NCBI GenBank assembly: GCA_944323655.1
Contig: CALUTL010000004.1
Location: forward strand, 53,881-117,880
Source: Candidatus Gastranaerophilales bacterium
Lineage (GTDB): Bacteria; Cyanobacteriota; Vampirovibrionia; Gastranaerophilales; Gastranaerophilaceae
Length of the DNA: 64,000 nucleotides
Direction of reading: 5' to 3'
Positions 8,699 through 16,730 of the stretch are shown here, piece after piece. The position numbers and the translations under genes are program-made. Below the pieces are notes generated by a model. The model ran no database searches, was not told the origin of the DNA, and saw only the letters and a program-made list of their open reading frames with translations. The stretch's first letter is position 1. Each line of letters begins with the position of its first letter.

Positions 8699-9326
8699 TA
8701 TTGATATAGATGAAATTGTAGAAAGATTAAAGCAAGCCAAACAGCCCAGAAGCGAGTTTGTAAATTTAATGGAAAGCTTTAACGATCCGTATCTTGTTTT
8801 AATTGCCTGTATATTAAGCCTAAGAACCAACGACAAAACCACCTATCCTGCAACATTAAGAATGCTTGAACTGGGAAGAACTCCTGAAGACTTTGCAAAG
8901 TGTGATGTTAAGAAATTAGAAAAAGCGATTTATCCCGTAGGCTTTTACGCAAACAAAGCCAAACAGATTGTCGAGCTTTCAAAAGAACTTGTTGAAAAAT
9001 ACACTTCCAAAGTTCCGGAATCAATAGAAGAAATGACAAAATTCAACGGTGTCGGCAGAAAGACTGCAAATCTTGTAATGAGCCAAGGGTTTCGCAAACC
9101 CGCAATCTGTGTAGATGTTCATGTTCACAGGATTTTCAACCGCTTAGGCTATATAAAAACGAAAAATCCCGAAGAAACCGAATTTGCATTAAGAGAAAAA
9201 CTTCCTCAAAAACACTGGCTAGACATAAATACCCTTCTTGTAACTCACGGACAAAATGTTTGTAAACCGATTAACCCCAAATGCGAAATTTGTCCGATTA
9301 AAGATTATTGTAAAAAGATTATTTAA
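8667..9326 (+). CDS. nth: Endonuclease III
   Basis: 219 residues. It is a DNA glycosylase/AP lyase for oxidised pyrimidines. The helix-hairpin-helix with catalytic lysine is at FNGVGRKTANLVM, the catalytic aspartate at CVDVHVHRIFNRLG, and the C-terminal [4Fe-4S] loop at CKPINPKCEICPIKDYC (C-x6-C-x2-C-x5-C). The start lies inside lpxK (32-bp overlap). A later start is possible, since residues 1-12 are not conserved in the family; no alternative ATG is nearby. Confidence 0.95.
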   Translation: MHKLKQNSATDIDIDEIVERLKQAKQPRSEFVNLMESFNDPYLVLIACILSLRTNDKTTYPATLRMLELGRTPEDFAKCDVKKLEKAIYPVGFYANKAKQIVELSKELVEKYTSKVPESIEEMTKFNGVGRKTANLVMSQGFRKPAICVDVHVHRIFNRLGYIKTKNPEETEFALREKLPQKHWLDINTLLVTHGQNVCKPINPKCEICPIKDYCKKII

Positions 9327-9330
9327 AAAA

Positions 9331-9360
9331 TTGACATAACAAAACCCCCTGCGCTATCAT
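9331..9360 (+). promoter_or_regulatory. Sigma-70 promoter before the DUF2339-like gene
   Basis: TTGACA (9331-9336), 18-bp spacer, TATCAT (9355-9360), 26 bp before ATG 9386. It starts 5 bp after the nth stop. Confidence 0.7.
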
Positions 9361-9385
9361 TAACAGAAAAAGTAAAGGGGATATT

Positions 9386-11548
9386 ATGACTGCAATAGCG
9401 ATAATTTTATTAATAGTATGGCTTTTTGTAATTCAAAGCAAATTAAATGAGCTTTCAGACTCAATTAAATCATTGAAAGAAAACTTTTTAAAAGACAAGA
9501 TTTTACCTAAAAAAGCTGACAATCTGGCAGAACCGGAAGTTGCATTACAAAAGATTGACTACGAGGAATCCGAAAAATTATCTGAACCCGAGTCAATAAG
9601 TGATATTCCCGATGATTATTTCTTCAAAGAAAAAAATAACAGCAAGCCCGCAGAAACATCAGCGCAGATTTTGCCAAAAGAAAAGAAACCGACAACATTT
9701 GAAAATCTGTTTTTGGGAAACATTTTCAACAAAATCGGAGCGCTTGCAATCCTTATCGGGCTTGTAATTCTTATCAAACTTGTTTTGCCGTATTTTGTAT
9801 TTACAGCTGAATTAAAAATAATCCTTGGATACTTGGCCGGATTCGGGATGATAATAGGTGCATTGAAGCTTAATTCAAAAGCCAATCAGAAAAGTTTTTC
9901 GGAAGTTCTTTTAGGAACGGGCTTTGGCGCACTTTTCATTTCCACATACTGCGCAAGCGGAATTTTTGAATTTTTCGATTTAAGCCAGACCGTAATTATC
10001 GCATCAGCGATTTTGCTTGCGGCTTTTTACTTGGCAGACAAGCTTAAAACAGTATCAATGCTTGTAATAAGCCTTCTTGCGGCTTACATAAATCCGATAG
10101 TATTTAACTTTGAGTTTGATTTATCTTCAAACTTTCTTTTCGGATATTTCATATTCATAAATATTCTTGCACTTTTATACACTTACAGAAACAATTCAAG
10201 AGAGGTTATAAATTGCATCAATTTAAGTGCTACATTTATTGCAGCCGCATTATTTTGCGATAATGACACAAACATAATAATGCCGATAATACTTTGGGGC
10301 ATTTATGTTGCCTATGATTTACTGACAAATTCCCCCAAAAATGAAAATAAAGTATTGAGTTATATAAATTTTGGTGTCTTAACCTGGATTTTATTCTTGA
10401 TAAAATCCGAGGCATATACCGATAATCTTTTCGGACATATAGAACTTGTGGCATTAATTTTATACGGAGCGATTGCGTATTGGAGAAAATCAGAGCCGGA
10501 AAAATTCAAAAATTATATAAACTTATTTTTATCCGCAGGATTTTTTGCGGTAATTTTTATTTGCGATGGTTACGACAAAACAAAATGCATAGTATGGGCG
10601 TTAGAAACAATAATTCTGGCATACTTTGCATACCGGTATAAATTAAAAATGCTAGCCAAATGGACGGTAATAATTTGGGCGGCGACATTATGTTCAATTA
10701 TCCCTGTAGACGGAGTTTTTGCGATTAAGAGTATTAAAAACTTCACTCCGATATGGAATATCAGGCTAATGATGTTTAGCCCGTTAATTATTTCATCTGC
10801 GGCATCATATTATCTTTTATCAAAAGCAGACGACAAGACTTTTATAAATCTTGCGGAAACCTTTAAATTTGCCTGCATAACTTCAATTTATCTTTATATG
10901 GGGCTTGAATTAAACAATATAATCACGCTAAGAATAATCGGAGAAAACACCTCCGTGCACTTTATAACCAATATGACAAATGCAATTCTCGGATTTGCTT
11001 ATGCCGTAAGCTTAAAACGCTTCCACAACACAATTTCTGATTTTAAGCCTTTTGTGTCAGTAATATCAGCGTTAGTCGGAATTTTTGCATTCATTTATCT
11101 AATCACAACAGGCGTTCATTACAGACCTATAAACGCCTTCATACCTTTAATAAACATAAGAACTGCCGCTTTTGTATTTGGAATTGCGGCTTGTGTAATA
11201 TACAACAAACTTGACGGGAAAGATTTTTACAAATATTTGGCAATAGTTTTAGGCTTTATACTGATGCACAATGAAGCCGGCGATATTATTTTCAAATATA
11301 CCCTAAATTCCGGATTAATTTCAGTCGGCTGGATTTTATATTCCGTAATAATAACGACAATCGGAATAATCAAAGGCAAAAAATGGTTAAAAAATTCGGG
11401 TATAATTTTATGCATAATATCGATTTTAAGAATATTTTTCCACGATTTAGCCCAAGTGGATATTTTGTATAAATTCATAGCGATTTTGACATTAGGAATC
11501 AGTTTAATGGTTTTATCGTACTTATACAATCAAAAAACAACGAAATAA
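9386..11548 (+). CDS. Large polytopic membrane protein, DUF2339-like
   Basis: 720 residues with a good AAAGGGG ribosome site. An N-terminal membrane helix (residues 1-17) leads into a charged, coiled-coil-prone cytoplasmic region (18-105). About 18-20 closely spaced hydrophobic helices follow to the C-terminus. The motif FLGNIFNKIGALAILIGLVIL and the following GFGMIIGALKL, LLGTGFGALFISTY match the pattern of DUF2339 membrane proteins, whose function is unknown. Placement in that family rests on topology and the N-terminal Phe-x-Gly-x4-NKIGA signature. It has its own promoter and a terminator at 11562. Confidence 0.8.
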   Translation: MTAIAIILLIVWLFVIQSKLNELSDSIKSLKENFLKDKILPKKADNLAEPEVALQKIDYEESEKLSEPESISDIPDDYFFKEKNNSKPAETSAQILPKEKKPTTFENLFLGNIFNKIGALAILIGLVILIKLVLPYFVFTAELKIILGYLAGFGMIIGALKLNSKANQKSFSEVLLGTGFGALFISTYCASGIFEFFDLSQTVIIASAILLAAFYLADKLKTVSMLVISLLAAYINPIVFNFEFDLSSNFLFGYFIFINILALLYTYRNNSREVINCINLSATFIAAALFCDNDTNIIMPIILWGIYVAYDLLTNSPKNENKVLSYINFGVLTWILFLIKSEAYTDNLFGHIELVALILYGAIAYWRKSEPEKFKNYINLFLSAGFFAVIFICDGYDKTKCIVWALETIILAYFAYRYKLKMLAKWTVIIWAATLCSIIPVDGVFAIKSIKNFTPIWNIRLMMFSPLIISSAASYYLLSKADDKTFINLAETFKFACITSIYLYMGLELNNIITLRIIGENTSVHFITNMTNAILGFAYAVSLKRFHNTISDFKPFVSVISALVGIFAFIYLITTGVHYRPINAFIPLINIRTAAFVFGIAACVIYNKLDGKDFYKYLAIVLGFILMHNEAGDIIFKYTLNSGLISVGWILYSVIITTIGIIKGKKWLKNSGIILCIISILRIFFHDLAQVDILYKFIAILTLGISLMVLSYLYNQKTTK

Positions 11549-11561
11549 CACTGACGATAGG

Positions 11562-11591
11562 AAAAGCAAGCTTTACAAACTTGCTTTTTAA
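11562..11591 (+). terminator. Rho-independent terminator
   Basis: A stem AAAAGCAAG/CTTGCTTTT (11562-11570 with 11580-11588) with a T-rich 3' arm ends the DUF2339-like transcript and insulates the hydrogenase operon. Confidence 0.75.
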
Positions 11592-11676
11592 ACGTCGTTG
11601 TGCGATAATTTTTATAAGATTAAGTGATACAAATTACACTGATCCGGGTTAATAGTAAATCATATAGGAGTCGAAA

Positions 11677-12171
11677 ATGAGTGTAGGAAATCCTCATGGT
11701 ATTGACACATCCAAATTAGATACTATTATCGCAGATTGCGGCGGTAAGAAGTCTAATTTGATTGCGATGCTTCAAAAAGTACAAGAAGTTTACCGATATC
11801 TTCCGGAAGAAGCGATGATTTATATCGGTACAAAAGTAGAAGGGCTTTCGCCTGCAACAGTATTTGGAGTTGCGACATTTTATGCGCAGTTTTCACTGGA
11901 GCCGAAGGGTAAATTTGAGATTAAAGTTTGCGACGGAACAGCCTGCCACGTAAGAGGTTCAATGCCTGTTTTGAATGCAATAAGAGCAAAACTTAACATG
12001 CAAGCAGGTCAATTGACAAGTGAGAACGGTTTATTTTCACTGGAAACAGTAAGTTGTTTAGGCGCTTGCGGACTTGCCCCCGTAGTCGTTATTAATGACA
12101 AAGTTTATCCTCAAATGACATCCGATGCTATCACGATAGTATTGGATACATTGATTAAGGAGGGCAACTAA
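11677..12171 (+). CDS. hndA: NuoE-like [2Fe-2S] subunit of NAD(P)-linked [FeFe] hydrogenase
   Basis: 164 residues. It is a thioredoxin-like [2Fe-2S] protein of the NuoE/HydC/HndA family. It binds its cluster through CDGTACHVRG (first Cys pair) and ETVSCLGACGLAPVVVIND (second pair). The N-terminal helical part (LIAMLQKVQEVYRYLPEEAM) is typical. The gene opens an operon with the NuoF-like and HydA genes and overlaps the next start by 1 bp (TAATG). A GGAG site lies 8 bp before the ATG. In HydABC/HndABCD complexes this subunit relays electrons with the flavin subunit. Confidence 0.92.
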   Translation: MSVGNPHGIDTSKLDTIIADCGGKKSNLIAMLQKVQEVYRYLPEEAMIYIGTKVEGLSPATVFGVATFYAQFSLEPKGKFEIKVCDGTACHVRGSMPVLNAIRAKLNMQAGQLTSENGLFSLETVSCLGACGLAPVVVINDKVYPQMTSDAITIVLDTLIKEGN

Positions 12172-14033
12172 TGGAGAAAACAACATTGAATATTAATATA
12201 CTGGAAGAACAAAAGAAAGCACAAGAAAACTTAAAAACACAAGGTTTAAGAGTTCTGGTATGTGCCGGAACAGGCTGTGTAGCAAACGGTTCATTAAAAG
12301 TAATTGAAAAATTCAAAGAACTTGGAGCAGATGTTTCTGTATTGACAGATTACGACAAAATGACAATAGTACCGACAGGCTGCCACGGATTTTGCGAGCA
12401 GGGCGTTTTGGTTGTAATCCCCGACAAGCACGTAACTTACGTAAAAGTAAAAGAAAAAGACGTAGAAGAAATTTACGAAAGTCATATAAAGAATAACCAG
12501 CCTGTTGAAAGATTAATGTATGTTGATCCGAAAACTCATCAACACGTACAGGATGACGAGCACATCAACTTTTACGCAAAACAAACCAGAACAGCGCTGG
12601 CAAACTGCGGAAACATAAACGCAGAATCAATAGATGAAGCAATTGCCGTAAGAGGCTATGAAGCTTTAGCAAAAGTTTTAGAAGAAAACAATCCTGAAGC
12701 TGTTATTGAAACAATAGAAAAATCAGGCTTAAGAGGCAGAGGCGGCGGCGGATTTCCGACAGGCAGAAAATGGAGATTTACAGCAGCTAACAGAGGCGGA
12801 AAATCTTACGTAGTATGTAACGGTGACGAGGGTGATCCGGGTGCATTTATGGACAGATCCGTAATGGAAGGTGATCCTCATAAGCTTCTTGAAGGTATAG
12901 CAATCGCAGCATTTGCAATAGGAGCAGATGAAGCATATATTTATGTTCGAGCTGAATACCCTCTTGCAATCAAACGCTTAAGAAAAGCAATTGCCGATGC
13001 CGAAGCAAGAAACTTCTTAGGCAAAAATATAATGGGAAGCGAATTTTCACTGGAAATTCACATAAAAGAAGGTGCCGGCGCCTTTGTTTGCGGTGAAGAA
13101 ACCGCACTTATGGCATCAATTGAAGGCGAAAGAGGAATGCCAAGACCGAAACCGCCGTTCCCTGCAAACAAAGGTCTATTTGGCAGACCGACTTTGATTA
13201 ATAACGTAGAAACCCTTGCTAACGTACCTGTAATTTTATTAAAAGGTGCAGATTGGTTCTCTCAGATGGGGACTGAAACTTCAAAAGGAACAAAAACCTT
13301 TGCACTAACAGGTGAAGTAAACAACACAGGTCTAATAGAAGTTCCGATGGGAACAACGCTTAGAGAAATCGTATTTGATATCGGCGGCGGAATGAGAGAC
13401 GGCAAGAAATTTAAAGCCGTTCAAATAGGAGGCCCGTCGGGCGGATGCTTAACAGAAGAACATCTTGATATTCCGATGGATTACGACAACCTTATAAAAG
13501 CAGGTGCAATGGTAGGTTCAGGCGGCTTGGTTGTAATGAGCGACAAAACCTGTATCGTCGAAGTTGCAAGATTCTTTATGAACTTTACCCAGAACGAAAG
13601 CTGCGGAAAGTGCGTTCCTTGCCGTGAAGGAACTAAAAATATGCTTAAGATCTTAGAAAAGATTGTAGCAGGCAAAGGCGAAATGAAAGATCTTGAAACT
13701 TTGGAAGAATTGGCACACGCAGTGAAAGACGGTTCGCTTTGCGGACTTGGAAAAACCGCACCAAACCCTGTTCTTTCAACATTGAAATATTTCAGAGATG
13801 AATATATTGCGCATATTAAGGATAAAAAATGTCCCGCAGGCGTTTGTACAGCAATGAAAAAAGTCGTAATCAACGAGGATTTATGCAAAGGCTGTACGAA
13901 ATGTGCAAGAATATGTCCGGTTGGCGCAATTTCGGGAACAGTAAAACAGCCTCATCATATTGATCAATCAAAATGTATCAAATGCGAAGCTTGTTTTGCA
14001 AGTTGTCCGTTCAGAGCAATCGTTCTGGAATAA
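12171..14033 (+). CDS. hndC: NuoF-like flavin/iron-sulfur subunit of [FeFe] hydrogenase
   Basis: 620 residues with three parts. The N-terminal [2Fe-2S] thioredoxin-like domain is at about 25-115 (CAGTGCVANGS, VPTGCHGFCEQGV). The NuoF core has an FMN/NADH site (GLRGRGGGGFPTGRKW, about 185-200; GEETALMASIEG) and the 4Fe-4S motif ESCGKCVPCREGT. The C-terminus carries two ferredoxin-type 4Fe-4S clusters (CKGCTKCARICPVGAI, CIKCEACFASCPF). It oxidises or reduces NAD(P)H and, in the bifurcating HydABC enzymes, couples NADH and ferredoxin to H2. The extra N- and C-terminal cluster domains separate it from respiratory complex I NuoF. Confidence 0.93.
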   Translation: MEKTTLNINILEEQKKAQENLKTQGLRVLVCAGTGCVANGSLKVIEKFKELGADVSVLTDYDKMTIVPTGCHGFCEQGVLVVIPDKHVTYVKVKEKDVEEIYESHIKNNQPVERLMYVDPKTHQHVQDDEHINFYAKQTRTALANCGNINAESIDEAIAVRGYEALAKVLEENNPEAVIETIEKSGLRGRGGGGFPTGRKWRFTAANRGGKSYVVCNGDEGDPGAFMDRSVMEGDPHKLLEGIAIAAFAIGADEAYIYVRAEYPLAIKRLRKAIADAEARNFLGKNIMGSEFSLEIHIKEGAGAFVCGEETALMASIEGERGMPRPKPPFPANKGLFGRPTLINNVETLANVPVILLKGADWFSQMGTETSKGTKTFALTGEVNNTGLIEVPMGTTLREIVFDIGGGMRDGKKFKAVQIGGPSGGCLTEEHLDIPMDYDNLIKAGAMVGSGGLVVMSDKTCIVEVARFFMNFTQNESCGKCVPCREGTKNMLKILEKIVAGKGEMKDLETLEELAHAVKDGSLCGLGKTAPNPVLSTLKYFRDEYIAHIKDKKCPAGVCTAMKKVVINEDLCKGCTKCARICPVGAISGTVKQPHHIDQSKCIKCEACFASCPFRAIVLE

Positions 14034-14078
14034 TAAAATACAAAATAGGCAAAAAAAAAATAATAAGGAAATAAAATT

Positions 14079-15830
14079 ATGACAGATAAAAAAACGTTAT
14101 TTATAGACGGCAGGGAAGTTGAATTTACCGACGAGCCAAATATTCTGGAAGTAATCAGAAAAGCAGGCATGAATGTTCCGACTTTCTGTTACCGTCCTGA
14201 TTTAACATCGTTCGGTGCGTGCCGTATGTGTGTTGTGGAAATTGAAGGCAGAGGAATTCAATCCTCCTGCACAATGCCGCCGGAAGCAGGATTAAAAATT
14301 CATCTTAATACAGAAAGAACAAGACGAATCAGAAAAACAGTTCTTGAACTTCTTCTTGCAAACCACGATAAGGAATGCTTAACCTGTGACAAATCAGGGA
14401 ATTGCGAACTTCAAAAATATTCTGAAGAATACGGAATTAAAAAAATAAGATATCCGGAAAAATCAATAGAGGATTATCTTCCGGTAGATGACAGTTCACC
14501 GTCGCTTGTAAGAGATCCGAATAAATGTATTTTGTGCGGCGCATGTGTCAGAGCCTGCTCTGAATTTCAAGGTCACGCAGTTTTAGGATTTGCAAACAGA
14601 GGTTCCAAAACCGTAGTTCAGCCGATGAACGGAAGGCCTTTAGGACAGGTTGACTGCGTAAACTGCGGACAGTGCGCAGCTGTATGCCCGACAGGCGCTT
14701 TGACAATTAAATCTGACGTGGAAAACGTTTGGAAGGAAATTACTAATCCGAATAAGAAAATCGCAGTTCAAATGGCACCCGCAACCCGCGTTGCAATCGG
14801 CGAAATGTTCGGACTTGAGCCCGGAGAAAATTCAATCAAAAAAATGAACGAAGCGTTAAGAAGAATCGGTTTTGATTTAATTTTTGATACGAATTTTTCT
14901 GCGGATTTGACTATTATGGAGGAAGCAACGGAATTTTTGGAAAGATTAAAATCAGGTAAAAATCTTCCGTTATTCACATCTTGCTGTCCGGCTTGGATTA
15001 AGTATCTTGAAGACCAGCATCCTGATATGCTTGCGCATCTTTCAAGCTGCAAATCTCCTATGTCAATGTTATCGCCTGTTCTTGTAGAACTTGTTCCGAA
15101 ACACTTCAACATTGAAAGAGAAAATCTTGTAGTTGTAGCGATTATGCCTTGCACAGCGAAGAAATTCGAATGCAAGCGTTCAGAACTTTCACATAACGGA
15201 CGTCCGGATACAGATTATGTATTAACGACACAGGAACTAGGCAGAATGATAAGAGAAGCCGGAATTGATTTTAACGCACTTAAAGGTGAAGAAGCCGACA
15301 GTCCGTTTGGCGAATACACAGGTGCCGGAACAATTTTCGGAGCCTCAGGCGGTGTTGCGGAGGCTGCCGTTAGAACAGCGTATGAATTTGCGACGGGCGA
15401 GCAGCTTAAAGACGTCGATATCAAGCAGATGAGAGGTACAACAAACAGAAGCCGTGATATTGAATTGGATTTAAAAGGCACAAAACTTGTAGTAAGAGTA
15501 GTTTCAACTCTTAAAGAAGCTGAAAAATCAATTCAAGAAATAAAAGAAGGCAAAGCACCATTCCAAATGCTTGAAGTAATGGCTTGCCCCGGCGGATGCA
15601 TAAACGGCGGCGGACAACCGAGAAGCTGCGATAACAGCAAGATTAAACAAGAACGTGCAGAAGGATTATACAAGGAGGACAGCGAACTTACCGTTAGAAA
15701 ATCCCACATGAATCCTTCAATACAGAAGCTTTATCAGGAATATTTGGAACACCCGAATTCACATAAAGCTCACGAAATACTGCACACAGTTTATTCAAAC
15801 AGATTTGCAGGTTCATATAAGGATATTTAA
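14079..15830 (+). CDS. hydA: [FeFe] hydrogenase catalytic subunit
   Basis: 583 residues, M3-type layout. N-terminal plant-type [2Fe-2S] domain (CYRPDLTSFGACRMC, then SSCTMPP), His-ligated 4Fe-4S segment (NHDKECLTCDKSGNCELQ), and two ferredoxin clusters (CILCGACVRAC, CVNCGQCAAVCPTG) lead to the H-cluster domain. All three signatures are present: L1 FTSCCPAWIKYLE (about residue 305), L2 IMPCTAKKFE, and L3 MACPGGCINGGGQP. The cysteines that bind the binuclear site are intact, so the enzyme should be active. It is third in the operon after the NuoE- and NuoF-like genes, consistent with a trimeric NAD(P)H/ferredoxin-dependent hydrogenase. Maturases HydEFG are not in the window. Confidence 0.96.
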   Translation: MTDKKTLFIDGREVEFTDEPNILEVIRKAGMNVPTFCYRPDLTSFGACRMCVVEIEGRGIQSSCTMPPEAGLKIHLNTERTRRIRKTVLELLLANHDKECLTCDKSGNCELQKYSEEYGIKKIRYPEKSIEDYLPVDDSSPSLVRDPNKCILCGACVRACSEFQGHAVLGFANRGSKTVVQPMNGRPLGQVDCVNCGQCAAVCPTGALTIKSDVENVWKEITNPNKKIAVQMAPATRVAIGEMFGLEPGENSIKKMNEALRRIGFDLIFDTNFSADLTIMEEATEFLERLKSGKNLPLFTSCCPAWIKYLEDQHPDMLAHLSSCKSPMSMLSPVLVELVPKHFNIERENLVVVAIMPCTAKKFECKRSELSHNGRPDTDYVLTTQELGRMIREAGIDFNALKGEEADSPFGEYTGAGTIFGASGGVAEAAVRTAYEFATGEQLKDVDIKQMRGTTNRSRDIELDLKGTKLVVRVVSTLKEAEKSIQEIKEGKAPFQMLEVMACPGGCINGGGQPRSCDNSKIKQERAEGLYKEDSELTVRKSHMNPSIQKLYQEYLEHPNSHKAHEILHTVYSNRFAGSYKDI

Positions 15831-15845
15831 GTAATGTTATATTTT

Positions 15846-15875
15846 GAAAGCGCCGGTTTCAAAACCGGTGCTTTC
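15846..15875 (+). terminator. Strong GC-rich hairpin after hydA
   Basis: GAAAGCGCCGGTT pairs with AACCGGTGCTTTC across TTTCAA-type loop (one G-T wobble). It is not followed by a T-run but by GGGTATAAT, whose TATAAT (15879-15884) may serve the next gene. It probably ends or attenuates the hydrogenase transcript. Confidence 0.5.
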
Positions 15876-15917
15876 GGGTATAATAAAACGTGAAATATTA
15901 ATAACTAGGGGAAAAAG

Positions 15918-16298
15918 ATGAAGCAATTTATCAAAAAAAATAAAATCATTACACTTATATCAGTATTGTTATTTTCCATGGTAATGCTGCCTTCAAATGC
16001 AGCAACAAAGGAATATTCTAACGACCATATAAAACTTAAAAGTATGGCAAAATTATACGTAAAAACCATCTTGGAAGGCGGAAGCAACGCCTCAAAACAA
16101 AAAATACTACAAAGTATGATGGAAAAAGGTGCTTCAAATTTTCAGCTGAAGGAATACACCCCTAGCCCTCAACGCGAAGAAATTAAAATTGACGGACAAG
16201 TGGTTGACAGCAAAAATAAAAGTTGCGTTGTCATAAAATACAAATACAACGGCAATGATTATGAAACAGGAGCTTGCAAATCCCCATTTGAAAAATAA
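15918..16298 (+). CDS. Secreted hypothetical protein
   Basis: 126 residues with a clear signal peptide: MKQFIKKNKI, a hydrophobic core to about residue 24, and a probable cleavage after SNA (residue 28). The mature 98 residues are Lys-rich, with two cysteines (VKNKSCVVIKY and TGACKSPFEK, about 101 and 119) that could form a disulfide in the periplasm. GGGG at 15908-15911 is the ribosome site. No family is recognised. Confidence 0.75.
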   Translation: MKQFIKKNKIITLISVLLFSMVMLPSNAATKEYSNDHIKLKSMAKLYVKTILEGGSNASKQKILQSMMEKGASNFQLKEYTPSPQREEIKIDGQVVDSKNKSCVVIKYKYNGNDYETGACKSPFEK

Positions 16299-16338
16299 CT
16301 TCTGAATATCATTATAAATTTAAGCGTATTTAGCAGAT

Positions 16339-16449
16339 TTATTTTTTAAACTTTTCGGCAATTTTTGCAAATTTTTCAGAGATACTATTATGAATATCAG
16401 TCAATTTATCGTAATAGCTTTGAACAAATTTTTCGTTTTCATTCGGCAA
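16339..16449 (-). pseudogene. Short reverse-strand coding remnant
   Basis: In the reverse frame, 36 codons after a TTG read as an amphipathic helical tail (VQSYYDKLTDIHNSISEKF and on to ...AEKFKK) with a stop at 16339-16341. The frame continues about 7 codons further upstream to a TGA, with no ATG and no ribosome site. Codon use and helical periodicity look protein-like, so this is probably the 3' remnant of a decayed gene. A short functional peptide is less likely. The rest of 16299-16727 holds only the promoter below. Confidence 0.3.
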
Positions 16450-16563
16450 GTTCTTTTTTATATTTTTTGATAATCATTTCAAATCATTTGATATTCTACT
16501 ACACTTGATAAACGATTTTTTAATAAAGTTCTAGACCTAATGTGTGAACTTTATTTAAGCAAC

Positions 16564-16592
16564 TTTACTTTCGCCCTGATATACTATATAAT
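16564..16592 (+). promoter_or_regulatory. Promoter for the TpsB-type gene
   Basis: TTTACT (16564-16569), 17-bp spacer, TATAAT (16587-16592) gives a leader of about 130 nt before the start codon at 16731. TTTCGC at 16568-16573 and GCGAAAA at 16602-16608 form arms of an imperfect inverted repeat around the -10, a possible operator. Confidence 0.55.
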
Positions 16593-16730
16593 AAAATGAG
16601 CGCGAAAAGGAATTTATAGAAATATTAATTTTTGTAAATTTTTTAGCAAAAAAAGGATTCCACTGGTTTTAATCTAGATATTAGGGTAAGACTACTTATT
16701 GAATAATCGATAATTTAATAAAGGTGAATG

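Noticed and set aside
12171..15830. Respiratory complex I (nuoEFG)
   Set aside because: The third gene carries the three H-cluster motifs of [FeFe] hydrogenase rather than NuoG, and the NuoF-like protein has extra ferredoxin domains.
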